64,000 nt of DNA from Saxidomus purpurata. Its lineage: Eukaryota > Mollusca > Bivalvia > Venerida > Veneridae. The stretch lies in assembly GCA_022818135.1 (NCBI GenBank), contig JAFMSR010000010.1, positions 36,115,544-36,179,543 on the forward strand, read 5' to 3'. A program made the translations under genes and the position numbers. The notes beneath the pieces are model-generated. The model was not told the origin of the DNA, ran no database searches, and worked only from the letters and a program-made list of their open reading frames with translations. Shown piece by piece: positions 11,114-22,330 of the stretch. Position 1 is the first letter of the stretch. Every line of letters starts with the position of its first letter.

Positions 11114-12490
11114 AAATGGTAAAATCCTGATCAAATATTCTCTTCAAATGGTTGTGGTGGTTACTGGGAAGGGAAATACTTTCACGCACCATTCCGCCAG
11201 GTATTTTGAACAGAGAATTGCATAACCTTTGCACACCGGCATATTTTTTTACACACTCGACAGACATGCATGCGTTTTTGTAAACACTGTACATCACGTT
11301 ACGGCTACTTTCGGTTTACTGCGCGTGTTGTATACGTCAGCAAATAGATTGAGCTGTAACATGAAAGTAAAATTTCCATTGGCCCACCTACAGAGGTCAT
11401 GCGCGGGGGCCCCCCCCCGGCGCCAACCTGCGCATGGCTTTTTAACAGAGGTCAAATGTGCCAAGGTCATCTCAAGGTGTCAACCTGTCTGCTATTTACC
11501 TGGACGCATGAGACGGGCTTGTAGCCTTTAACTTATACAGAACGTGTTCCATACGGTCACCGTCACTTCTATGGAAGAATCTTGCAAACCTGTTTTATCC
11601 TTAGTATCGTTTTATTACGTTACATTTGTGGAGACTTGAAATTTTCTTAGTTTTTTAAACATTTGTGGGGTGTTCGTACTGTTGTCTTTTGTGACAATTT
11701 GTCAGTGTGTGTTAGCTTTAGTACAGTCTTGCAGTCATGCAGTCATGTCTCAGAGAGATGCAGTCCTTGAAATTCGTGCCTAGGATATCCCATCCAATGA
11801 AAATCGCATTGCTGATTGTCTTACAGATGACACAAAGGTACAAAAAATTCAAGATCAGTTTGAGATAATGGTTGAGGGCATTCATGTCAATGTTTTGTCA
11901 ATGATTCTGATTTTGAGTTTAAAAATAATTTGTGATAACTTATTTCTTTATAGAGACACAAATTAAAGTTTTGAAAGACGATCACACACGGTCAGACAGA
12001 CAGGCTTATGCTGAAGGATCCAGGAGAAATTCAGTGGGAATCATTGCTTTTATTTTGTACTTACTTTAAGTTTTTTGCCTTGCCACCAGATACGGAAACT
12101 ATATTATTATATGCTCAATTCCTGAGTAGAACTTTCAAGTCTGTAGAATCAATCAAAAATTATATCAGTGATGTCCGAATTATGAATTTACTGTTAGGTG
12201 GCAAGACAGAACACATCAATAATTTTCTGCTGAATTTATCATTAAAAGGTATTTCGAAAACAAAACTTCACATGGATAAACAACACCTTGGTTACTTTTA
12301 AAGATTTATAGTGTTTTGGATTTTTCTTCAAATGACGATCATGCATTTTGGTGTCTATTTTTGCTCATAAGAAATACCTTGATTTTTCTTTAGCAGATAA
12401 AGTAAGGTTGTCTAAATTCATTTCTAGTGAGATTCAGAGTGAAGATTATGAGACTTTTAATCAGTCAATGTAGTGAATTAATGGCGCATG
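11114..12490 (+). pseudogene. DIRS-type remnant continued: RNase H and tyrosine-recombinase N-terminus
   Basis: After the LINE the DIRS frame resumes with SSNGCGGYWEGKYFHAPF (about 11138-11190). The end of the RNase H region (ENRIADCL) is at about 11800. From 12020 comes the N-terminal part of the tyrosine recombinase: WESLLLFCTYFKFFALP, LYAQFLSRTFKSVESIKNYI, then VLDFSSNDDHAFWCLFLL in a shifted frame. The catalytic Arg/His/Tyr half is absent. 11220-11700 shows no DIRS homology and may be another insertion, including a run of C at 11409-11417. Confidence 0.7.
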
Positions 12491-12575
12491 ATTGGTAGTT
12501 ATCTTTGTTCCTAAAAGGAGAAGATTGCCTGTTCACGGTTGGACGAGTAGAGCTTCTAGACAGATTGTGCCTTGC

Positions 12576-12576
<1 letters not shown>

Positions 12577-12619
<43 letters not shown>

Positions 12620-12740
12620 CTTTATTTTATGAAGGTAACACATAAGACATATAAAGAATGACAAAGTAGATCAATATATATCTTTTTTCCATATGGCCTT
12701 CAAAATAATAATAAAAAACAAAATAAAAAAAACAATAATT
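12577..12740 (-). mobile_element. LINE 3' terminus with (ATT)n tail, reverse orientation
   Basis: A run of (TAA)n at 12577-12616 is followed by 'aaaactttattttatgaaggtaacacataagacatat' and 'atatggccttc'. The same layout occurs at 17835-17935, where it ends a recognisable minus-strand LINE. Only the 3' UTR is left here. Confidence 0.55.
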
Positions 12741-12746
12741 TAAACT

Positions 12747-12749
12747 GTC

Positions 12750-12783
<34 letters not shown>

Positions 12784-12790
12784 GTCTCTG

Positions 12791-12838
<48 letters not shown>
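12747..12838. repeat. Compound microsatellite (GTCT)n-(CTGTCT)n-(TC)n
   Basis: Three simple repeats directly joined. Apparent reading frames through it are artefacts. Confidence 0.95.
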
Positions 12839-12839
<1 letters not shown>

Positions 12840-13197
12840 CAATCTTCTCTAACGAACACGCATGATCTCAGATCTCAAACACAGAACCGCTATCTAAATC
12901 ATTTGTTTGTATATCTATAATACATTAAATATAGCATTATGAGTTAGTCTTGCTTATGAGTCATTTTAAGTAAGGGAAGTGGATAACTAGCTGTTTCCTT
13001 CTATGATCTATAAAGACACTATAAAAACATTCTTTCAATTCTTATTCAGTCGTAATAACTTCACTTAATTTTCCGCAAATGGTATAATAACCCTCTACCA
13101 AAATTGCTAAACAAGATTGTATCCTGCTTAAATGTGACCCCATACAGCAGGGATTCCAATTCAACGTTGTTTGTTCCATATTATCGCAAGCCATTAC

Positions 13198-13425
13198 GAG
13201 ATATCTCTATAAGTTAAAGAGCTATCTCTCTATTTTTAGCTAATATCTCTATCTCTATATCGAGAGATATCTTTCAAGTATTGAGATATCTTTCAAAACA
13301 TGAGATATATCTTTCAAAACATGAGAGATATGTCTATTAAAAGAATAATTTATCCTAATGTACACAGGTATGTCTGAATTTAAGAGATATCTCACATGTT
13401 TTATAGATATCTCTTTTTTATAAAA
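13198..13425. repeat. Repeat rich in 'gagatatct', partly palindromic
   Basis: Multiple copies of 'agatatct' and of 'gagatatctttcaaaacat' occur in both orientations. No coding content. The class is unknown. Confidence 0.5.
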
Positions 13426-13917
13426 TAGTAAATTTGCCTGCCATACTATAACACAAAAAGTGAACGCTACAGCTTCGCGAACTACAGCAGAATATCAATC
13501 AGCAATGATATTTATTTAAAACATCGATCAAATACTCAATATCAATGTTCAAATATGAATATAACCAAATGGCATTACCATCTAGCTTTAAGATATCAAA
13601 GAACTCATGCAGATTGTTCAATATTGTAAGACACTTTAAAGCCGGTGAGTAGTTCATACCTTGATACAAATGCAATCTTATACTATTACATTTCATTGGC
13701 GCCGCCGATGACGGCGGTGGCCTATTATGGAATACTTTTTCCGGAAGTACATGCTAGGAGCGGTTATTAGAATGCGAAGAAATGGTAAACTGTATGCCAA
13801 TCGCAATAGACTTAAAATTTGTTTCACTTTCCTTCATTAAAACGTAATTGTTTAATTGTAATGTTCCTTTTCATATCTTTTTAAAAAATCGAACCTAAAA
13901 CAACTTCTCCTTATCGG

Positions 13918-15123
13918 TTTTGCAAAAGGAGTGTCTAGAGAACCGGAATCGGTTCCCTAGACGCGACTTAGCAACCGGAATTATTTCGGACGAATTATTT
14001 GGCGTGTTGTTATCGGCACGTTTTTGATAAGCTATATAAACATGCTTGTTGATTATTATTGTTTCATTAAAAGTAATTCGGAAGAGGATTTTAGAGATCC
14101 TTTCCTAAAATTATGACATGAAAGACTTAACGCAGTATTAGTATTAGAGATAAAGAATGACGAAGGAGAGCGTTTAGTTATAACATAATGAATAGCTTGA
14201 AACAGAAGCACTTTTTCTGTAAATGTTTTTGATTTTATGTAATATATACAGAGAGAAATAATTAACCTAAATATACTAAGCTTTGCTTTCGTTTTCATTA
14301 TGTCACACCAGGCTACACCACGAGGGCTCTGATCATGGCCCGTCGACCCTATTAGTCAGTTTAGCCCTGAAAAGGCTGTTTTCAGGCCTCTGGTTCAGGA
14401 AGGCTGACTGATGCTGTCGTGAACTAAAGTCAACTCTCTTCTAACACCCATCACGTCTGTCATAACGTCTTGTTCATTAACTCTGGACCATGTGACCATA
14501 TTTTGTCAAGGGGGTTTAAAAGGTCTTGTTAAGACGTCTGCATAACTTGTATCGACGTTGTGACTGGAAGAGGCTCTCAAATCGACGTGCTGAACACCAC
14601 GCGCGGAATTCATTTCTTATATCAAGTAGGGCATGGGTAACTGATGTTGTTAAATTTTTCTATATCTTTTTACCTATCTGTATGAAGACTATATGAAGAC
14701 TATGTCAAACTCGCCAGCTCCACCTGCGTACTTCTGCAACAACCCGGCGACTATTAATCCTCCTGTCCCATGTGCTTCACCGCGAAATGGTAGATCATTG
14801 TGTAGACTACCATTCCGCCAGCGTACACATAGACATCATATTAAAACCGGAAGTGCGGAAGGCAAGGAGATTAATTGACAATCGACACATTGAAAACTAA
14901 TGCAAATAAACTGATAACCCACATTTTTCTTGTTTAAAGGAAGTTTTTCACTTTATAATTATTAAATAATCTATTTTCTTATCACAATTACCTGTAATAT
15001 ATGCAGGAAAACATCCGGTTCGCTAGTGTATAGACTGATATAGGCTAGAGAACCGATTCCGGTTCGCTAAGGTCGCTGTCTAGGGAACCGGTTCCGGTTC
15101 TCTAGACACTGCCTTTGTAAAAT
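13918..15123. mobile_element. 1.2 kb non-autonomous DNA transposon with about 65-75 bp TIRs
   Basis: The left TIR (13918-13982) and right TIR (15045-15123) are inverted copies. They share AGTGTCTAGAGAACCGGAA and GGTTCCCTAGAC. Each TIR itself holds an internal inverted repeat (GAACCGG...CGGTTC). No transposase is seen inside. The interior is AT-rich and not otherwise recognised. Superfamily unknown. Confidence 0.7.
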
Positions 15124-15163
15124 TATAATATGAGCTTATTTTTTCCACGTGCTTTAAAGTCAG

Positions 15164-15227
15164 TCTCCGTGGTGTAGTGGGTAGCTGAACCGTCTTTTTA
15201 CGAGTGGGTTCATCCCGGCCACCTATT
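15164..15227 (+). pseudogene. Degenerate tRNA-like sequence (SINE head or tRNA pseudogene)
   Basis: An A-box-like TGGTGTAGTGG and a B-box-like GGTTCATCCC are in tRNA order. The acceptor ends do not pair well and the unit is about 64 nt, too short for an intact tRNA. Confidence 0.45.
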
Positions 15228-15867
15228 TTTTAAAATAATTTTTCTTCCTTTTTTTCACTTTACCCCATGTTTTAAATGTTTTCTCAATATTCATAAATTT
15301 TCATTCAATCACTATATGATTCTTATCAAGCTATTTTGCTATATACCCCCTTCCTTTTTCCCCTTTGATGCTTTCCGGTCTTGTTTTGTCCTTACATAGT
15401 GTGTGTTTTAGGGATTGAGCAATTGTTAATATCCAGCTGGGGGCAACTGATTCGGATTACACACATATGCAGTCGAGTCAGTAAATATCAAGTGAGCGAC
15501 CCTTTCAACAATTAATATATGATGCACTAAAATTGAAAGACACAATAGTTTCATGTTACAAATTTAAGGAGGTTAATGTTGTAGCATATTTTCCTGATTC
15601 AACATACAATAGAGTACATTGAAATGAAACCTTCAAAAGAGATCTTCTGTACATAAACCTTTCTTGGCATCATGGAATAAAAGAGTACTGATTTCATTAA
15701 GATTAATTAATGCACTGATTATGCAAAGGTCTCATGGCATTTATATGAAAAATAATCAAAACATATAAATTAACAGGATTAATACTGCGTTTTTCATGTG
15801 TGAAAATGCTGCAATTAAAAACAAACTTGCAAATCAATGTCCAAATTATGACTACTGTAGTAGGCAA

Positions 15868-16165
15868 ACTAAAGTTTCGGCAAGTACCCAGGATCCGATC
15901 AGGAAACAAATCAAATTTCCGCCAGGTGTCTATAGTACCCGACCAGGTAACAAATCAAATTCCCGCCAGGTGTCTAGTATCCGACCAAGTAACAAGCCTA
16001 TTAAAGTCCATCCAGGTGTCTAGGATCCGACTAGGTAACAAATTAAATTCCCGCCAGATGTCTAGGATCTCACCAGTTTACAAATTAAATCTCCGCCAAG
16101 TTGAATATTTCCGCCAGGATTCGACCAGTAAACAAATTAAATTTTCCGCAAGTGTCACGAAACTT
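15868..16165. repeat. Minisatellite of about 46 bp, about 6 copies
   Basis: Imperfect units of 'ggatccgaccaggtaacaaa' followed by 'tcaaattcccgccaggtgtcta'. It lies about 130 bp past the stop of the glycosyltransferase gene. Frames across it are not genes. Confidence 0.85.
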
Positions 16166-16295
16166 CCGCCGTTTATATGCATCATGGCTTCAACAACTGA
16201 TATATTTATAAAAGAATCACATTGCACAGTGATGAACAATTACGTGTGTACTATAGATAGCATCACTCACGTGACATCTCTCTTTCAGGTATGAA

Positions 16296-17204
16296 TCAAC
16301 GTTTTCTACACTTCCGTATTGATTTTAGCGTCAAAGCTAGCACAAATAACAGCAGTAGCACTATACATGCAATGTAAACATGTTTTTTGTGAGTGAATAC
16401 CCACCATATCATAATTCCATCCCATTGGTGCCATGACGAACCACGAATATGTCGAACATATTTCGACATAACCGATGGTTCGAGAAGTTCGATTTCAAGT
16501 TTTGGATTGTATGACATGTACTGAAAATGTAAAAACATTGGTCCAGTTGTAAACATGGTAGTAATGTAGGGCAAGACGTACCATCTTTTTGCCGGTTCAA
16601 GTCCACAAAGTACCTGTTTCAGGAATGGATGGTGGGATTTGGAGATCATGAAATCATTTGACACAATAGGAGGATTGGTAAGGTATAAAACTACACCCGA
16701 CGACTTCTTAAAAGTGTTATAAAGTCCAGTTAAATGATATCCAGAAGATTTTATATCCAAATCAATATAAATCCCTCCAAACTCGTGCAGCACGATGTAC
16801 CTTGCCATGTCAACCCGTCGAACCCAATGGCCGTAACTGTAGTATAAATCCACTAATTGTGGATATTTAGTTTTTATAAGACGGTCAATCATGTTAGCAT
16901 TCCAGAACGTGTACTTAAACCCACTGTGCATCCCATTCCAAGTCCGATGCGCTTCTTCTAACCGCTTCGGCATTACTCTTTCTGTCATGTTGAAATATAT
17001 TTGATGTATATGCTTCGGTATATCAGCTGATTTGTTGAATACTCTCTCATCAATGGAAAGGCACAAATATTCATTGTAATCAGTTGTTGAACGTTCACTT
17101 CCAAAATATAACAAACTATTTCTATTCACTATTACTATGAAAATCACGGTATAGAATATCACTGCAATACAAACTTTACACTGTACGGTGTTAAATTGTT
17201 TCAT
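16296..17204 (-). CDS. GT32-type (DXD sugar-binding) glycosyltransferase, single exon
   Basis: A 302-residue protein from the ATG at 17204. The frame stays open a further 18 bases upstream but has no ATG there, and the paralogue at 1-165 starts at the same Met. A hydrophobic segment at about residues 10-27 suggests a type II Golgi/ER anchor. IPKHIHQIYF (about 63-71) is the family's opening motif. WVRRVDMARYIVLHEFGGIY leads into the DLD pair (148/150) of the metal- and nucleotide-sugar-binding DXD motif. WHQWDG follows near the end, then a second hydrophobic segment (about 277-294) and a basic tail. Layout and motifs match the Gly_transf_sug / SUR1-CSH1-like group. The actual donor and acceptor are unknown. 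No frameshift or stop is seen, so the copy is probably functional. Confidence 0.85.
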   Translation of the reverse strand: MKQFNTVQCKVCIAVIFYTVIFIVIVNRNSLLYFGSERSTTDYNEYLCLSIDERVFNKSADIPKHIHQIYFNMTERVMPKRLEEAHRTWNGMHSGFKYTFWNANMIDRLIKTKYPQLVDLYYSYGHWVRRVDMARYIVLHEFGGIYIDLDIKSSGYHLTGLYNTFKKSSGVVLYLTNPPIVSNDFMISKSHHPFLKQVLCGLEPAKRWYVLPYITTMFTTGPMFLHFQYMSYNPKLEIELLEPSVMSKYVRHIRGSSWHQWDGIMIWWVFTHKKHVYIACIVLLLLFVLALTLKSIRKCRKR

Positions 17205-17455
17205 ATCCTGGCTAGAATTCAACTAATAGATGTCACACAAAACAGTACATATCGCTTGTTAAATCACTGTTACGTGTTTTCTAAATGACTCAAATAATAT
17301 GATATGCGAATAAGTAGAGCTGTCACAAAGTAAATTACTAATAATAAGGCGTGGAGACTCGTCAAATTAAAAAATCATTAAAACGATATTCGTACTCCAT
17401 ACAAGCATAATGTCCTATACTTCAACCGGGATTATACCTAGAATGTACACGTATG
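17028..17455. repeat. Segmental duplication, right copy, part 1
   Basis: Counterpart of 1-378. It includes the glycosyltransferase start and about 250 bp of 5' flank. Confidence 0.7.
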
Positions 17456-17457
17456 CG

Positions 17458-17600
17458 ACCAGGTAGATAAATTAAAGATGCTATCTCTAAATATAGTACA
17501 AGGTTAGCTTTTAAAAAAGCTAGAAAGCGGCTCGCAATCTGGAAATGGAAGAAATTACTCGAGTAAGGAAGGATTACTGTACCAGAATGTATGCAAATGA
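17458..17600. repeat. Segmental duplication, right copy, part 2
   Basis: Counterpart of 4783-4940. Here it is contiguous with part 1, so this copy keeps the uninterrupted arrangement. Confidence 0.7.
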
Positions 17601-17604
17601 TTTA

Positions 17605-18640
17605 TAACCATAATGTGGTGGCTGATTTCTGCCATGTCGTGTTTTCGGCATTTCAAGTAGCTGTTTTGTCGTGTTTTCGACATATCGACATTTCGCCCAA
17701 AATGATGAAAACACGATAATTAATGGCAAGACACGACACAAAAATGGCGAAAACACGACGTCTCTTTTCCTTGAGTTTTCGGGTTTCAATACATCGTGCT
17801 TTCGCCCTTTATTTGTCGTGTTTTGACTTAATAATAAATAATAATAATAATATCTTTATTTAAAGAAGGGTACACATTTAGACACACATAAACATACATA
17901 TATCTAATATTTCAATGTGGCCTTCTTAAGAAATTATATTAACAAGCATTAACAAAACGATGATAAGAAATATTGATGCACACATTCATATACATTGTTC
18001 TACTATGTAACGGCAAATCTGTTTAACATCTTTGATAAAATGATTGCTGAATAAAAAAACATATATACTACGACAAACACTCATAATTAAAGACATATCC
18101 ATATAAAGTAAATATTCATTCATCCGACTTAAGTTTGTATTGCTTCAGCAAGTATTGTTTGTATTTTTTTTTAAACGATAACAGTGATTTAGCTGTTCTT
18201 ATATTTGTTGGTGTACTGTTCCATATGTGTACACTGGAGAATGTAAAACTAGCTTTTAGATAATTGGTACGAAATTTTGGTATCAATAGGTTATTGTTAG
18301 TTACAGAACGTAAGCTATAATTATTGTTACTGGAAAATGCCATTAAATTATATATATAGTTTGGAGCAAGGAAATGTATAGCCTTATATACTAACACAGC
18401 CGTATGATATGCATACCTATCTGAAAAAAGACAAGCATTTTAAATTGCAAAGGATTGCTGCATTCCGGGCGAAAAGTCGGAAACACGAATACTCGACAAG
18501 TAGCTATTTTGTTGTGTTTGCCTTTCGACTAGGGGTGGGGCGGGGAGCGAAAGGTCGAAAACAAGGCGCATCATCGACAAAGCGGCAAACAAGAAGGACA
18601 TTTACTCTTTGGCTGAAACTGGCTGGAAATTGCAGTCACG
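17605..18640. mobile_element. Repeat rich in 'tcgtgttttcg', split by a LINE
   Basis: 17605-17830 and about 18445-18620 both carry motifs like 'gtcgtgttttcg', 'cgaaaacacgac' and 'ctttcg' in both orientations, with TIR-like 'ggctga' near both ends. This resembles a foldback/MITE element. The LINE fragment at 17835-18435 sits between the two halves. Confidence 0.45.
17835..18435 (-). mobile_element. 5'-truncated CR1-like LINE, C-terminal end and 3' UTR
   Basis: On the minus strand DRYAYHTAVLVYKAIHFLAP is followed by RTNYLKASFTFSSVHIWNS and LLSFKKKYKQYLL. This is the usual extreme C-terminus of CR1-like LINE proteins. The 3' UTR ends in an (ATT)n tail at 17835-17855. Its 3' UTR resembles 12577-12740. 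Confidence 0.75.
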
Positions 18641-20187
18641 TAAATCTCTCCTATTTTGGACGCAGAAAAACACTTTTGATAAGTATAGGCATGGTGGGAG
18701 ACATGCCGAGGTCTCATCCACAAATACAAGCTAATATAATTGCTCTTATGGACGGATATTTATAAAAAATGCTTCAAATCAAAAATCAATGATTTCAGAA
18801 ATATTATGCCAGTAATAGACGTCTAAAAGCCACAGTATTGTAAGCAAGTAATTATTCTAGATTTGAGACTTGGCGATGGAAATAATAAACATAATAACCC
18901 GTTGGCATAACAGCCAAGTTCACCATAGTATTTGAATATGGTAAGAAGAGGTCCATTCATTTTCAAAGATCATTTTCTCGTCTATACTGATATATCTAAT
19001 CCCTATTATATGTGTGAGAGAATGTACGTCAATATAAGCTGTGTCACAATATCATAACAGACTCCGGTGAACGCATGTCAATAAATTGATCTGTGTAAAC
19101 TCGTTTAATATCAAGGAATGTTTTCTTTGTCTCTCTCAGTTTTCATCAACAAGTTTCTGGGGTCTAATATATGATATACAAACGTGTTATCCCAAAACTG
19201 AGCTCTTAGAACTACGGAGAATAACGCCCTGAATCCATTTGCTTATTCTGCAACCTCTCTGCAAATCTTTTAAAGTAGATTGAAAACTTAAAGCATAGCC
19301 CCCTTTCCTCACTTCAGTCACAACTATATCGCGAACAGGGAGTCAAATACAAAAGACTGTATAATTCGGAAACTTCAAAAGTTTCAAAAAATAAGTCATG
19401 ATAAAAATTATGAAGTATCACTGTCAAAATTCCTATTACAATGTATTGAATCAATGATGTGGTTATTTTAGCAATCTTCATGCCTCATGAGCGTATATGT
19501 ATATATTAATTTTAATGCATATAACTTAATAAGCTTAAAAACGTGCGGGTACAGTTATATCATGAAATCACTTCGTGTGAAGGGATTATCTTGGAGAAAG
19601 TTGCTTTGTATAATGAAGAATAATTAAACGGTAACTAGTTGAAGTCGCTAACTGTGAATTTATCGATAATGAAAAGTCCTTTGATACTGTTGATCGTGCT
19701 GCATAATACATGTTGCGACTGTTACCAATGCTGATAGCATAAAAACTATTCATAGACAATTTGACAGAAACAACCCTCTAGTGACCCTCTAGAGACAGAC
19801 CCACAATTCCCCCTATTTTAAACGCATACATTTCACATTGAAATATCTCTTTTGAAAAAAAAATACCGTTTTTAATGACACTTCATTTTTCATAACGGCT
19901 TGTTGCTGCTATAACCATTTATATTACGAAAACAGTGTAAGTTAAGCGCTTGCAAATTTTTCATTTTGAATCTTAACAAAACTAATGATTAAAGTGTATA
20001 TTTTACTAGCTTTCCAGTGATATAAAACATTTTAAAATATCTTTTGTTTTAAAAAAGTAACGGCCGTTAAAAAACACCCCTAACAATACAAAAACATAGA
20101 CTACTGACCGCTGCCCACCGCATTGATCTCTTATCAGAAGAAAATATTGCGTAACACGGTGGGTTTTTTGCAAACACGATCTTTCCA
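18641..20187. other. AT-rich DNA, no gene recognised
   Basis: No supported coding, RNA or repeat feature. It may belong to intron 1 or the 5' flank of GATD1, whose first exon was not found. Confidence 0.4.
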
Positions 20188-22113
20188 AGAATGATGTAAA
20201 CAATTACAGAGGTATAACACTAGTTAGTTGTTTATCAAAATTATTTACAACAATATTGAATAATAGAATAGTATCTTTTTGTGAGCAGGCCAATGTTATG
20301 TCAGACGCTCAGTTTGGTTTTAGAAAGGGTAAATCAACAATTGACGCACAGTTCATTTTACTAAATCTTGTCCAAAAATATTTAAATGAAAATAAACGTT
20401 TATATTGCGTTTTTGTAGACTTCAAGAAAGCATCTGACTGCGTATATAGAAATGCATTATGGTTGAAATTGTACAAATCTGGAATACAAGGAAAAATATT
20501 GAGAATTCTAAAAGATATGTATAAAAATGTCAAATCAACAGTGAAAGTATTAAATAATTATTCTGAATTTTTTGAATATGCTATTGGTTTGAGACAAGGA
20601 GAGGTTATGTCCCCTGTTTTGTTTTCTTTATTTTTGGAAGACTTAGAATTGTTTCTGCAAACTGATATGTCATCAGGGATTAACATTAACGAAATGGTGC
20701 TTATTTTTTTACTATTCGCCGATGACATGGTTATCTTAGGTAATACCCCTGAAGATATTAATAAATCTCTATCATTATTAGAAATGTACTGTAAGAAGTG
20801 GAGCCTTGATGTTAATACGAATAAAACCAAAGTTATGGTTTTTCGAAAACGAGGCGGTTTGTTAAGAAACGAAAACTTTGTTTACAAAAACAATAATCTT
20901 GATGTCGTAAACGATTTTTAATTATTTAGGAACAGTCTTTAATTACACAGGCACGCTTGCTTTAAATCAACAACACCTCGTTGGAAAAGCCCTTAAGGCA
21001 CTCAATGTATTGTTAGTCAATTGTAACAAGTATAACATAAAGCCAAGTATATTATGTCAGTTATTTGATTCTTTTGTCGGATCTATTTTAAACTATGGCG
21101 CTGAAGTTTGGGGATTCAGCAAATCAAAAGAAGTAGAACGTATCCATGTAAGGTTTTGTAAAATGATTTTAAAGGTACGTCTTAATACATCTAATTGTGC
21201 TGTATATGACGAACTAGGGCGTTATCCTTTATTTATATCGCGTTATATTAAAATACTTAAATATTGGTATAAACTTGCTAATACAGACAATATTATACTT
21301 CATGAAATTTATAAAATGTCTCTTAAAGATTGTTTAGATGGTAAACATAACTGGATTACCAATGTTAAGACTATGCTATGTAATTATGGATATGCATATG
21401 TTTTCGAAAATCCAGCATTGTATGATGCTAACACATTTACTTGCTTGTTTAAAAAAAACCTTATTGATACTTTCAAACAAACCTGGTATAACGACAAAGA
21501 AACCAGTGGTGTATTAGACCTGTATAGAAATGTTAAGATGACCTTAAGTTATGAACCATATTTAGATGTTATACCGCCTGATCTCAGATTTTATATAACT
21601 AGAATAAGATTGTCAGCTCATTCTCTACGAATTCATACTGGTAGGTATGCCGGTAACTATGTCCCAAGAAATGAACGTTATTGTACATTTTGTGATATTC
21701 ACGACTTAGAAGATGAATATCATTTTATATTAATTTGTCCCTGCTACTATGATATAAGAAAAAAGTACATTAAGAAATATTACTATGTAAGACCAAGTAT
21801 GTATAAATTTATAGCCCTTTTGGAGTCTGGAAATAAAAATATTATGTTCAAACTGTCAAAATACGTTAAAGAATCTCTGAAACTGAGAATATCTCTTTCT
21901 TATGTTCAATGATCTCTATGACAGCTCATCCTCACAGTTCCCGTATATATGCAAAATACAATCTGATTTTGTGTTTTGTTTATTTATATAATTAACTTAC
22001 ATTTGTACTGTATCACTTAACATGATATTGTATTGTAATATATAGAATTGATATATGACTATGTACTATGTTGGTACACGTCGAATAAAGTTCTGTTCTG
22101 TTCTGTTCTGTTC
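20188..22113 (+). mobile_element. Young 5'-truncated LINE, RT to C-terminal zinc knuckle, one main frameshift
   Basis: The frame opens at KNDVNNYRGITLVSCLSKLF (about 20190), and RT motifs follow in order: AQFGFRKGKSTIDA, VDFKKASDCVYRNALW (motif A, catalytic Asp present), GLRQGEVMSPVLFSLFLEDL and LLFADDMVILG (motif C). One extra T in the run at about 20913-20917 shifts the frame. It then continues NYLGTVFNYTGTLAL, ILNYGAEVWGF and the C-terminal RLSAHSLRIHTGRYAG with the knuckle CTFCDIHDLEDEYHFILIC, ending at 21912. The 3' UTR ends in (GTTCT)n at about 22087-22110. No endonuclease is present. The otherwise open frame implies recent insertion. Confidence 0.85.
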
Positions 22114-22207
22114 CTATATATGTAGTACTTGATAGTAGTGTCATTTCTTATCAACATTTGGACATTGGTATTAAGATGTTGATAAGAAATTACTTGTTCT
22201 TATACTT

Positions 22208-22278
22208 GTAATAATAATGATAATAATGATAATGATATGATGACGACGATGACGACGACGACGATGATGATGATGATC

Positions 22279-22310
<32 letters not shown>

Positions 22311-22330
22311 TATGCTGATGATGTTAATGA
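22208..22330. repeat. (GAT)n / (ATC)n trinucleotide microsatellite
   Basis: Interrupted ATG/GAC runs change to ATC runs near 22277, forming a foldback-capable GAT/ATC junction. The surrounding methionine/isoleucine-rich frame is not a gene. Confidence 0.9.

Noticed and set aside
12627..12842. Arg/Glu/Thr repeat frame
   Set aside because: It is a microsatellite (GTCT/CTGTCT/TC) read in reverse.
15164..15227. Functional tRNA gene
   Set aside because: Too short, and the acceptor stem does not pair.
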